A stretch of DNA of 64,000 nt from assembly GCF_004193775.1 (NCBI RefSeq), contig NC_041005.1:3474501-3538500 (forward strand), read 5' to 3'. Below are positions 23,938 through 34,971 of the stretch, piece by piece. The position numbers were made by a program, and so were the translations under genes. The stretch comes from Glycine soja. Its lineage: Eukaryota > Streptophyta > Magnoliopsida > Fabales > Fabaceae. The notes under the pieces were generated by a model. The model made no database searches and had not been told where the DNA came from. It was given only the letters and a program-made list of their open reading frames with translations. Numbering within the stretch: position 1 is the stretch's first letter; each line of letters opens with the position of its first letter.

Positions 23938-25030
23938 AGTGCAGTAGCCTACAAGCTGTCTATAGCATGTGCCCAAGAATTTATCTTTGTGTCACAAAGT
24001 CATGGAGCTTCTCGTTGAGGAGGGACTGGTGGCAGAGGGATTTTGAGCAGATCTTATGCAATATGAATCTGAAACAGAATCAAGAGAACCAATGGTGTGG
24101 ACTGCTGACAGCTCTGGCCTTTTGTGGGTGAGTTGGGCCTATCGTGCTTTACTGGACTTACAGTATCCATCGGAACATTCTGTGCTCTCTGCCATATGGA
24201 AATTGAATGTGGCTCCCAAAATCAAGTTTTTCATCTGGCGGATTGCTTTGAACAGGGTTGCTACAGGAGAACTTGAGAAAGAGGGGTATACATATCACAG
24301 AGGAAGAGTATAAGTGTCCTTTTTGCTTTCAGGTTGAAGAGTCTATTTGTCATATCCTCTTTGAATGCCCTTGTTCTTCTCTTATTTGGAGTCAGTGGTA
24401 TTCTATAAGGTTGGTATTTTAACAGCTTTTCCGTGGACTGTTGAGGCACATTTTAACCAACACTATATGCCAAATGAGTCAAGAAGAACTAATGATAGAT
24501 GGCAGCTGGTATGGTGCGGCTGAAATTCATGTATTTTTAAAGAAATTCTTGTTTGATGGAGGACTTCTGCTACCCTTTCTCACGGTGGCTGTGCATCAAG
24601 GATTGATCAGCATATCTGGATGTTGTGTGGGCCGCAGGACATGTTAGCGATAAGTGGAGCAGGGCAGCACGTATCTGAGGGGGACATAAGTATAAGGAGG
24701 GACATGGTAGGGGAAATCCGTGAGATGGGGTACTATAGTGGAGGCTGTTGGACATGTTGCTATTTTGCTTTTTTCTTTACCAATACATATCGAGGATAGT
24801 ACCATGGCTGGGTGTAATTAATTGGAAAAGGGTAGCATTAAGGAAATGTGTATAACATATTGGTGCTGTTGGACTAAAAAATCTTTGAATATGCATCATA
24901 CAAAATGTATATGTTAAGATTTCGTCTTCATAGGGAGCACGACTGTTATTTTGATGGCCATCTTTTGTAATCTTCTGCACTTCTCGTGCTCTTTTACATA
25001 TATATATATAATCCTTTGTTTGCCGATAAA
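23938..25030 (+). mobile_element. LINE (L1-type) retrotransposon 3' fragment
   Basis: Across shifting frames the sequence encodes the C-terminal part of a plant LINE reverse-transcriptase polyprotein. It shows a zf-RVT region with WKLNVAPKIKFFIWRIALN (about 24200-24257), then after a frame break CPFCFQVEESICHILFECPC (about 24318-24377). The Cx2C...HxxFxC pattern is typical of the zf-RVT motif. Further sense-strand fragments (HFNQHYMPNESRR-like) continue to about 24520. No endonuclease or RT catalytic core is present, and at least two frameshifts occur, so it is a dead, 5'-truncated copy. The 3' limit, near TTTGCCGATAAAAG at about 25020, is a guess from similarity to LINE tails I recall. Confidence 0.75.
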
Positions 25031-25619
25031 AGAAAACGGCATGCGGTTATTGATTGGACTATGAAGAACAAAAAAAAAAAAGGTAAGTCGAAAGTATATG
25101 GGAAAGGAGAAATATTATTTGTAGGGTAGAATATTATTTTGATCTATTAAGTTTTTATGTTTTTTATTTTATTTTAATGTTTTATGTTTTAAAAATTTTA
25201 TTTTAATTATTTTTATCAGTTGATGCTAGAATGTTAACAAAAGTGTCTGACATGATGTTGACATGTCAGTTAATTTTAAATACACTTATGATATAACACA
25301 ATAACTAAAATGTTAAAATATTATTACTTTTTATTTTTTCTATTTTGGTTTTTTTTGTTTTAAAAGATTATTTTAGTTCTTTATGTTTTTTGAAAAATTT
25401 AATATTGGTCTTTTTTGAAAATTTAATCTTTTGGTAAGAAATCTGAATGTTAGATTTTGAAACGTTGGATGAGGCAGAGGTTAGGGTTATTCTTCTCAAA
25501 ATAAAATACAATGTTCAATTCCGAATTGAAGATTAGGGTTTGTATCTTGAAGGGTAACTGGGTAACTTGAAGCTCGTGAAATAAGTTGGTGATTGAAGGT
25601 CGACTTTGAAGGTCTAACA
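25031..25619. other. AT-rich spacer before the zf-GRF remnant
   Basis: The region is mostly T-rich with repeated TTTTATGTTTT phrases and no open frame. Bases from about 25210 to 25270 contain GACATGATGTTGACATGTCA, a short palindromic stretch. It may be leader or flank of the zf-GRF repeat family that follows. Confidence 0.4.
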
Positions 25620-25815
25620 ATGGAATCACATGCATCTTGTTGCAAGTGCAAAGGGAACTCATTGAGGGCTTCAGAGTCTGACGGATTTTCTCTACCGTTG
25701 AGGGCTTTTCTCTGCCATTGCAAAGTAAATGTTGTGTTGCGTACTGTTAGAACAGACACCAACTTGGGAATAAGGTTCTAAGGTTACAAATTCTTCATTA
25801 TAAGATATTTTTGGT
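25620..25815 (+). pseudogene. zf-GRF zinc-finger protein fragment, broken by a stop
   Basis: From ATG at 25620 the frame reads 53 residues ending NLGIRF before TAA at 25779. The part CHCKVNVVLRTVRTDTNLGI fits the start of a GRF zinc finger (C-C, R-T, N-x-G-x-RF). The family expects RFYGC or RFFGC next. Here the aromatic codon is TAA, and the following bases still read G-Y-K-F-F in the same frame, with the expected Cys replaced. That suggests a nonsense change in a once longer gene. Such small GRF proteins are numerous in legumes and often travel with repeats. Whether it is still transcribed is unknown. Confidence 0.55.
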
Positions 25816-28800
25816 AGAAGCCAATAGATCAATAAAGAGGGTAACCAAAACCAACCATGGTGTTGATTTCTTTATGAATCTATTGGTTTAGTATCATGCA
25901 TTATAGGAATGGACAAATTTTTAAAAAAATTATCATAATCGATATTTTTTAAAAAAATTACAAAAATTGATAAATTATTCTTTGATATACGATTTTAAAG
26001 CATGATTTCACTTTTCATTTGTTTAAAATATTTTTCTCTAAAAATTAGAATCGTATGTTAAAATATGATTTTTAAAATAATTAAAAAAAATATGTTGAAA
26101 TCATATGATAGAATACGATTTTAACTTTTAATGATAAAAAATTTAAAAAATAAAATCATATATACATATATAATTTCAGTGTAACAATATTTTAAAAAAT
26201 AAAAATCATTCTTTGAAGCACGATTTTTTAATAATGAAATTATATTTTATAAAGTATGATTTACTCATTTTCTTAATTTTTTTAAAATATATTTATTATG
26301 GTAATTTTTTTTAAAAAAAATACCCCGTAAAAGAACCGATACTATTACTAGTAACCTTGCACAGCAATTCATTTTTAGTTGACAGCTAAAAAGCACAAGG
26401 AAAATTCGTGGAAGAAACATCACAAAAGGGAAGAACAACAAAATCACAATTCGAAATAATATAAAAAATCCAAATAGAGACCTTTCTCTTGGTACTGATA
26501 GGGATACCTAGTCAGAGCATCTGAACTTTGACCCTTGCAATTTCTTCTATACCATCTACGTTTCACGCGGTCGTCTGTTGTGTTGATGTTTTCTAATATT
26601 TGTTAGATTGACTCTTTGATGGTCAAATCAATTAGATCTCCCTATCTTTGAAAATTAGAGGCCATTACCAAACTCCCAACATATAAACCCTAACATTAAT
26701 GTTTCATTAACCCTAACAAATAAATCAACACAAATTACTTTTTTAAGATATAGCTATTTTAAATTGAAAAATGTACTTCAAAGAATAAAAATGTGTGCAA
26801 TTATTGATTAAAAGATTAATAATTAAATATTAATATTTATAAAATTAAATATATGTATAACAAACGCTATAATTAATTACAATTTTTATTATTAACTTTT
26901 TAATCAATAGTTATTTGTACACTTTATTTTCACAAACGCATTTCCCTCATTTTATTTCTGTCGATTATTTTATCTTGTACCGTTGTTTTCTACCCACTGA
27001 ACATACGCATACACATTTTTTCACTCATATAATAACAAATTTAAAATATATATAAACAAGCTCACAGCAGTACCAACATATTCTTTAATTTATGGATTAT
27101 ACTTTATATTAATATTATATTTAGAGAAAAAAGAAAACTAGCTGGTGAAGGGATATATACTCCTATAATTTCAAGGTGAACACAAGCTTACAATAATACG
27201 GACCAGAATTTAAGTGACGTGCACAAAATTTTCCTATGATTTTTGTTTTGTTTGTATATCCATATATACAATGTTTAGGGAAGGAAATACTCTTTTCACT
27301 TTTCATGTAATATATGATAATTGCGTCTACTTCGAGCATCCATAAAGAGAGTTATTTAACAAAAATATATTATTTTGATGTGTTACATTTGATTTTGAAT
27401 TGCTTAGATAAATAATTATTGTTTTATCAGTTGTTTAACTTTGTATTGAATATAGAAGAGAGAATGAGGAAATTTGTAAGTTAAACAACTAATTGTTAAT
27501 AGAAACTCTCATTGAAGAGAAAATTATTTGAGTCGCTTAAAATTGAGTTAAGTTGTTTAAATTTGAGGTAATATAAAATGAATTGCTTATATGAAGACTA
27601 TTGGAAATGCTCTAAGGGCCGTCTTTTGATTTTTGGTTGAGTAATTAATTAATTGACTCTATAATTAATTTTAGATAATTTTTTACATGATTGGTTTCAA
27701 AAATTGAAAAGTGTAAAATTAATTTTAAGTCCAAAATTGATTTTGTATCAAAATAATTTTAGATAGTTATAACATTGAATAAAATATCCAAGAGGAATAT
27801 TAAAAACACAATTTCTAATATATTTCTTAAAATACAATATTTTTAATTGATTAAACTTTATTGAAAACAATAATTTTAAGCTTTAAATATGATGTAAGAC
27901 CCATAATTTTTTTATTATTTTTAATAAATTTCAACCAATTATAAATAATATATTAAAAAAAGTGTATTTCAAGTATTTCTTAAAATTTTGTAACAACTTT
28001 TATTTCTAACTTATTTTTATAATAAAAATATCGAAACATAAATCACATTAATTCAAAATCTATTTTAATCAAAATTAATTTTGGAAATGCTCAGTCAAAT
28101 TCAAACACGCACTAGCCCAAATCACTCCAATGCTAGGAAAAGAAAGAACTGCGTCAACTCAAGGACAACTTGTATTTTAAGTTGCACATTATAGCAACCA
28201 CCCGAATTTCACTTTCTTAGATAAGGGAAATTCGTACCGAATTATACCTACTTTTCAGAGAAAAAGCAATGATTTGTTGTTGGTGTTCGTAGAGCATCTC
28301 TAGCAAAGAATTTTGCTGGATTTTTTCTATTCGATTTTCTGGATTATGTAACCTCTTGCTCCGTGTAAAATCGGTTGTTTTTAAACTCATTGATTTGTAA
28401 TGTCATAAAAAAGTTTATTAGGACAGTCAGATATAATTTATTTTGATAAAATGTGTTTTAAGTTCTTCATCAACTAGTGAAGTGTATTTTTTTAAAAAAA
28501 TTACAGTATGTTTTGAACATACAAGAATTTAAAAATATAATTTACAAAAGAAATTATGAAAATACATATATTAAAATCAAAACAAAAATATTTAAATCAC
28601 TACATAAAAAATTTCTAAATTTTATATGGACCAAGATGTCATTTAACCCTTCTTTTAATCATATTTTTTTTATAATGTCATATCATCTTATTTTAAACAT
28701 TTTTTTTTTGTTTTAATCAACTTCACAATATTTATAGTGTTGTGACATTGTCTCGTAACATAACAGTCCAAATGGATCCGGTCACAAACAACTTATGACA

Positions 28801-31800
28801 CTTGGAGTGTTACGCTCTTAAGTAAAGAGAGTTGTGCTTTAATTATTTATTACTTTTAACCTAATGGTAAATGCTGGATCCAACACACAATGTATCATAT
28901 TCTTTTTATATTTTATCATTTATATTAATTTAATTTAATATGTTTAAATGGCAGTGGTTAAATAATAAATATATAATATATTTACTTAAAGAAAAAATTA
29001 TTTTAAAATTTAAAATACATAAAAAATAATGTAGATTAAAAATAATAATAAACTTTATATTAACTACAATTTGAAAATATTGAATGTTTGTAGTAAATGT
29101 AGATTCAGTTCACACGGATTAAAATTAATAATTAAATACAAGTTGATGGTTTTTTATATTATTGATAACTAAATTGATAATTTTTATAATAATATCTTGA
29201 AAATATAAATTTGCATTAATTATTATTTAGTGATTTATTGTATTTTAAAATACATAAAAAATACATTATTTTAGTTATCAATAACTAAAAATAACATTTT
29301 ATTACAATATATATTATTGTTTATAAATATAAAATATAATTTATATGTTCAAAAATACTTGTTTCTTATAAATTCTAATTATATTATATTTAAAAATATA
29401 TGTTTATTATAAATTTTAGATATATAAATCAATGTGTATTCTATATAATACAATACTAAAGTATTAGTATTTATTGTTTGTCTTATGATGATTGTCTCCT
29501 TGCTGTAATTCTGGACCTTTCAAACTCTTATTTGTTTTAAAATAATAACATAAAATTTGTATTTTAATTAAAATTTATATTTTAATTTAAACTTGTAAAT
29601 AACTTGAATTTGAGAAGTCAAAGAATCAATTATGTTGGTTTTAATTTCTTTTTCTTGCCCGTCCCAATTGTATGTCAATTGGGACCAAAGCACAATTTCA
29701 ACAGTTGTATTATATAACACACAACAAGCACAATAGTAAATATAAAATAAAATAAAAATAAATTTAATGGGAAAACCGCCTTCTTTTAGTATAGAATAAA
29801 GTATTTTTTATGGAAATCAATGTTGATAATCTTGCTTGAATTAAGTAGGATGGTTATGGAAGAAAAACTCTAGTTTCAAATGTTTGATGTGTAAGAGGTC
29901 TAATTCAGTTAGTTAAGTAGGTGAATAAGTTATTATAAATCTCTTAATTCTATTTTTGATTTTTACCTATTAAAAAATATTAAATACTTAAACTCAAGAC
30001 CTTTAATTAAGTTAGAATAGTTTCATGTTAACTGATCCACAATGGTAAAAAAAATCATTTTCATTAATACTGGGTAATTAAATGTTAGTTAAAAAAAAAA
30101 AGAATTCTGAAAATTGCAATGGAATAATAGGTAATAGGACGTTGGGCCCAAACATGTCTGCAGCATTGTATTATTTTTGTGAACAGGCTCATATCATAAT
30201 TGAAAACTTTGCTTTAGACCACAACATTTGGGCTGCTTTACCTTTTATCTCCCAGATAGGAAAACAAATATAGTCGAGCTGTAATGACGCTACTATACCT
30301 TCATGTCCTTCATTTTTCTTTTCTTTTTAATCGGTACAAGTCTTTCTTATCAGAAAATACTTAAATTAAATGTTTCCCTATGAATGAGGGCGGAGATGAT
30401 CTTTCTTTTCATTTTAAATAAAACAACGTTTTAATGTTAAAGGAAAGACTTTTTATTTTCTTTTAATCACTTTTCTTTTGTGTGTGTTGGTTATCTTCGA
30501 TCTTAATTGCAATTTGGGTATCATTTTTCTATGAAAACTTTAAATTCATATATGAAGCTAATGAGTTTTAAGTCATTAGAGATGCCTATAATATACCTTA
30601 GCCTTGCAATATGCGCTCTCTGTGTTATCCTAAACGTTAGCTCACAAATTCTCAAAATAAAGAATAGATAGACTTGCATCCAAATACATTTCCCTGCTTA
30701 GTTAAGCTAGCCTTAATTTCCAGCAGAGTTGTTTAGCTAATTCATCTAGTTTTCAGTATTATCAGACCCAAATAAAAAAAAAACAAGCGAAACTTCTTTA
30801 GCATGACAAGGGGACCATGTGGATTTGGATTTGAACGACTTTGAAACCGTTATATCCGAGCAAAACATGCTGAATTCCGCATAGTTTGGTGTGTCCAGAT
30901 TACAAATCCAGTCCCTTGACATCATGAGCATAGAACTGTTATTATTATTTATCCACGTTAATGGTACGAACAAACAATTAATAAACTAAGTCCCCGCCTC
31001 AATTGTTTTGGCATAGTTAAACGAATCTTTGAAGCATGATCTGAAATAATATTCTTAAGAAAAAGATAAAATCTAAGAAACATCCTTTTTATGCTTTCCA
31101 CCTATGGCAGCCGCATATTCTTGAGACCACCACCACTTGTACTTGAATCATGTTTTTAATCCATATTCTGCTTTCAAAGAGTTATGGTGTATAATTTTAT
31201 TTGAAGGTGGGAATTTAACAATGTGACGGGACCACATTCTGCTACTGATTTGAAGGGGATTGTTTTGCCATTTGAAGATGTGGTCCCTCACCTTTGCTTA
31301 GTAGCTTAAGTGCTCATTTCTCTTCACCTATTAAATCTTAGGCGGTCAAAATATTTAACTGGAGAAATCAGTTGGAATTGTGGGCTAAGGTTGGTGAAAT
31401 CCCATAATCTATTTTCAGTTTAACTTAGACTTTATACACATTTCTGCTTGAAATGGTCTTTATAGGCATAGGTGGAGCATTAGAGCTGTTGAAAAATGAA
31501 CTTATTTAGTTGACTGGATCAGCTGGACAGCATGATGATAAATTTGCATAGAAAATAAGAAAAAGCACCACGAGTCTACACTGTGTGCAACGTATCTTAA
31601 AATTTTCTTGCTTACGTGATCCCCTTTGTCGCATACGGACGATAAACTCTTATTGTGTGAGAAAGGGTGTACAAAAGTAAGAAAAATTAGATAAAAAAAA
31701 CTGAAGGTAAAAAAGCTTTTCATGAACTAGTGTTTCATTTGAAAAGTTCTGTCGGGTTATCGACCAAAGAAAAAGAAATTAGTACTGTCGGGGACGTTTA

Positions 31801-32449
31801 GCTTCCAACAAGAAACATAGATCATGATCGGGGAGAGGAGGACCACCTCGCACCGCACCAAAGTACTTAATTATAAGAGAAACATGACACAATAAAAAAG
31901 AGTCTATGTAAAAAATTTATAGAAATGTGTTGTATTCTGGTACTGTATGGCTGTATGCTATATCTTTCCCCGTCACTTTTAATTTGTTCCTTAGTTCTGC
32001 AGGTTTTGTATTGTGACTGTGTGTGTGACTGCGAATTTGATTAAATATCTGTATTTTTTTATCTATAAGAATTAAAAATATGTATTAAAGAATTTATAAT
32101 AATCATATTCTATTCAATCAACTAAATTAAATTGTTTGAGATATTTAAAGTCTTGTATAATATTACTTTAAAGGATATGTTTGGCATAAGGTATTTAAGT
32201 TGTTAGTCATTTATGAAGGGATAATGATATTAATTTGCTCATGATTAAATTTAATTGTACATTTTCTTAAATATGGACAAGCAAGCTATGGACAATTAAA
32301 CCCTCGGATTTAAGTTTTGTATATAAAAAAATAATTAAAAAGAAAAATTATATTAAAATTGATTAATCAAAAATAATTTTTTTATTAAAAATGATTAATC
32401 AAATTTTTAGATAAAAAGTTAAACATTAGTTGTGAATACTTTGCACCAT
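25816..32449. other. Long gene-free AT-rich spacer
   Basis: About 6.6 kb has no supportable gene. Short open frames at 28477-28716, 30082-30273, 30746-30973 and 31502-31723 have AT-driven composition and no domains. Between 25960 and 26260 a loose motif (ATCATATnATnGAATACGATTTT and variants) recurs several times, suggesting a decayed repeat. No tRNA, snRNA or clear transposon ends were found. Confidence 0.5.
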
Positions 32450-32845
32450 TATCCACATGAACCAAAATAATATGAACAAGAAAATGGGCCCGGAGAAGAG
32501 AGTAGTTGATGCAATCATATCTCTCAAGGACATTGGATGAAAGATTCCAAGAAAATTGAACCAGAGATGCAAGATAAGGTCTTAGGGTTCTCATGAGCCT
32601 TAAGGTAGATTTCGGGTTCATGGGCTAAGTATGAGTCCACTTATCTTTGTGCATAATAGATTAAAGTTTGATTATTTTTTGACTTTGTATTTAGGGTTTC
32701 ATAATGTAGGTAGGGTACCCTAGAAATGTAAGATTTTTTAACTCTTGTATTTTAAGGCATCAAGACTAGTTTTTGTATTATAGGTAGCTTTGTAATTTCA
32801 CATACGTTGAGTGAATATTTGATGTGTGTGTTGAAAAATAAATTT

Positions 32846-32874
32846 AATTGAATTGGGAGAAGCCCAATTCAATT
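32846..32874. repeat. Perfect 12-bp stem-loop
   Basis: AATTGAATTGGG (32846-32857) pairs fully with CCCAATTCAATT (32863-32874) around the loop AGAAG. It lies inside the LTR-like block. It could be a transcript structure or a remnant of a nested insertion. Confidence 0.85.
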
Positions 32875-33406
32875 AAAATTTAGAGGGATAGGTAAGCATT
32901 TGTTTGCTACACCTCATTGCCACATCATATAGTTATACTTTGTGCATATTCTTCATGTTTTACATACCTCATGACACCTAATCACACTTAGTGGAGAATC
33001 TTGGACTTGATCTTGAATTAGTGGGCTAAACCATAACTAAAATTCATTAATCATAATTAGTAAAATTTTGGCTCCAAAATTTGATTCCACAAATTCAATT
33101 TCAAATTTAAGTGAAATTTGAATAAAAATTCAAATTTTGCTCCAATTTTGTGACATTTAGGCTATAAATAAAAGTCATGTGTGTGCATTTTTTCAACTTT
33201 GATCATTTGAGAATTATAATTCAAAGTTCATATCTCATTTGAGACATAAAATTTCGTGTTCTTTCTCTCCTTCTTCCTCCCCTCATCTTCTCTTCCTTCA
33301 AGCTCTTATCCATGACTTCTTATGGTGGTGAATTTGTGTTTGATTCATCTTCTCCCTAATGTGACGTCTCCAATCATCTTTCTCTCTTCTCCATTTCGTT
33401 GTCATT

Positions 33407-33498
33407 AAACTTCAAGAAACAAATGACTCCATTAATAAAGAAGGTCCAAGATAAACTTCAAGAAACAAAGGACTCCATTAATAAAGAAGGTCCAAGAT
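33407..33498. repeat. 46-bp tandem duplication
   Basis: Two adjacent 46-base copies, 33407-33452 and 33453-33498, both start AAACTTCAAGAAACAAA. They differ at one base (AAATGACTCC versus AAAGGACTCC). The single mismatch suggests a fairly recent event at the 3' side of the LTR-like block. Confidence 0.92.
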
Positions 33499-33712
33499 CT
33501 ACAAGTTTCACGTGAAATTATATCTGTAGTGCATGTTAAAATATCATTTTTTTTGCACTATTATGTTCAGAAAAAAGCAGCGATAAAGTCCACTAGTTTA
33601 ATTCTTGGACAATTTGCTTCCCAAAAATTGCCTCAGTATTCTGTTCCTTTTTATATATATATATACAAAGGTCGTACATAAACTGAATTTTCTTTGTTGT
33701 AGGTATTCAAAT

Positions 33713-34067
33713 CACTATTACACATAATCTTTAGTAATAATTTTTGTCCAACAATGAAAATATTATTAAAAATCTTTAGTAACATTAAAAAAATACCATC
33801 AAATTATGAATAATTATTATTAATATATTTTTGTAACATTTTATTCAATATTGTGTATACCTATTATTGTTAATGTTTTTTGTGATATTTTTAAGTTTTA
33901 CCAACACAGACTATATATAATATTTGATAAAATATCACAAAAATATATATTAGTAACATTTATTCATAATTTGATGATATTTTTTAAATGTTATCAAAGA
34001 TTTTAATAATATTTTTATTAAGGGTAAGACAAAAAAAATATTACTAAAAATCACACATGTAACCATG
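33713..34067. mobile_element. Foldback MITE, possibly CACTA-type
   Basis: The 355-bp block is a long imperfect inverted repeat. The left arm at about 33725-33855 (ATATTATTAAAAATCTTTAG; CATCAAATTATGAATAA) matches the reverse complement of about 33925-34055. The left end reads CACTATTACA and the right end, reverse-complemented, CATGGTTACA. Both sides are flanked by AAT (33710-33712 and 34068-34070), which fits a 3-bp target duplication of CACTA elements. A 3-bp match is weak evidence alone, and the outer ends are eroded. There is no coding sequence. Confidence 0.6.
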
Positions 34068-34971
34068 AATGCACCGAAAGCAAAAAAACATTAACAATGA
34101 AACAAGTTATTTATTATTATAAAAGAGACATAAATTGTCAAATTGATATTATATATTCACAACTTAGTGAACTTATTTAATCAACGTACGACTGAAAATA
34201 AATGTTGTCAAATGATCACATTGTTGAAAATAAAGAATGTGCAAATTTCTCTTTAATTTTTTAACCAAAATATTACATCATATTTGAATCTTACATAAGA
34301 TCTTTAAGGTATGCCAGCGTGCATCATAATTGGTATTATGATGAAAAGTTATACAAAAGTAAAAAAAAATATTGTACAAAAAATTATTACTAAGTATGCA
34401 AAAATGATTTCTTTTTAAATTAATAAACTGAAACTATATACTTATCAATTAGTATAGGGACGTTATTCCTAACTTAGCAAGTTTCACTCATTCAAAGTTT
34501 GGTTATGCATCTACTTTAAATGTTAAGTAACTAAGAAGTTTGTCATCTACCATGAACATATTTATCTCCTGTGAAAAACAATGTTCATGCCCACCCCCCA
34601 AAAAAAACCGGAAACAAAAGATAAGATAATTGTTCTAATAATGCTTTATTGGATGATGAAAGCCTCCCATATTTATGCGCCTCTAGCTGTAACTTAGCAT
34701 TGAAGCCCTCCTTTCTTTTCCCTCCATTATGTCAAGCTTGAATCCTCGTGGCTGGTTTGGTTGTAGGGAGGAAAAAAGAAAATTAAAAAATATTTAAATT
34801 AAAGTAGAAAAAAATGTGAGATGCATATCATATTTTTTTTTTTTAAATTTCTCTCTTTCTTTCCTATTTTTCCCTAACCAAACATATAATCATGGTCCAA
34901 GATCTTCTTATAACGCGAAGAGCAACCTAACCTAGTAGTCAAAGAAATCCCCAATCAACTGAGAGACAGCT
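34068..34971. other. Spacer and upstream region of the ARM/TPR gene
   Basis: The stretch is AT-rich with no coding signal. A run of T at about 34833-34845 and a pyrimidine-rich tract to 34880 precede the gene. I see no confident TATA box; CTTATAACGC near 34908 is the nearest candidate. Confidence 0.4.

Larger units (their letters stand above)
32450..33530 (+). repeat. LTR-like dispersed repeat, probably a solo LTR or remnant
   Basis: This block differs from its flanks. It is less extreme in AT content and has sharp motifs: a TATAAATA box at 33163-33170 followed by a pyrimidine-rich leader-like stretch (TCTCTCCTTCTTCCTCCCC). A perfect 12-bp hairpin sits at 32846-32874. The text resembles LTRs of soybean-type elements that I recall only in general terms. 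I found neither internal gag-pol sequence nor a convincing TG...CA boundary with a target duplication, so the limits are approximate. Confidence 0.45.
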
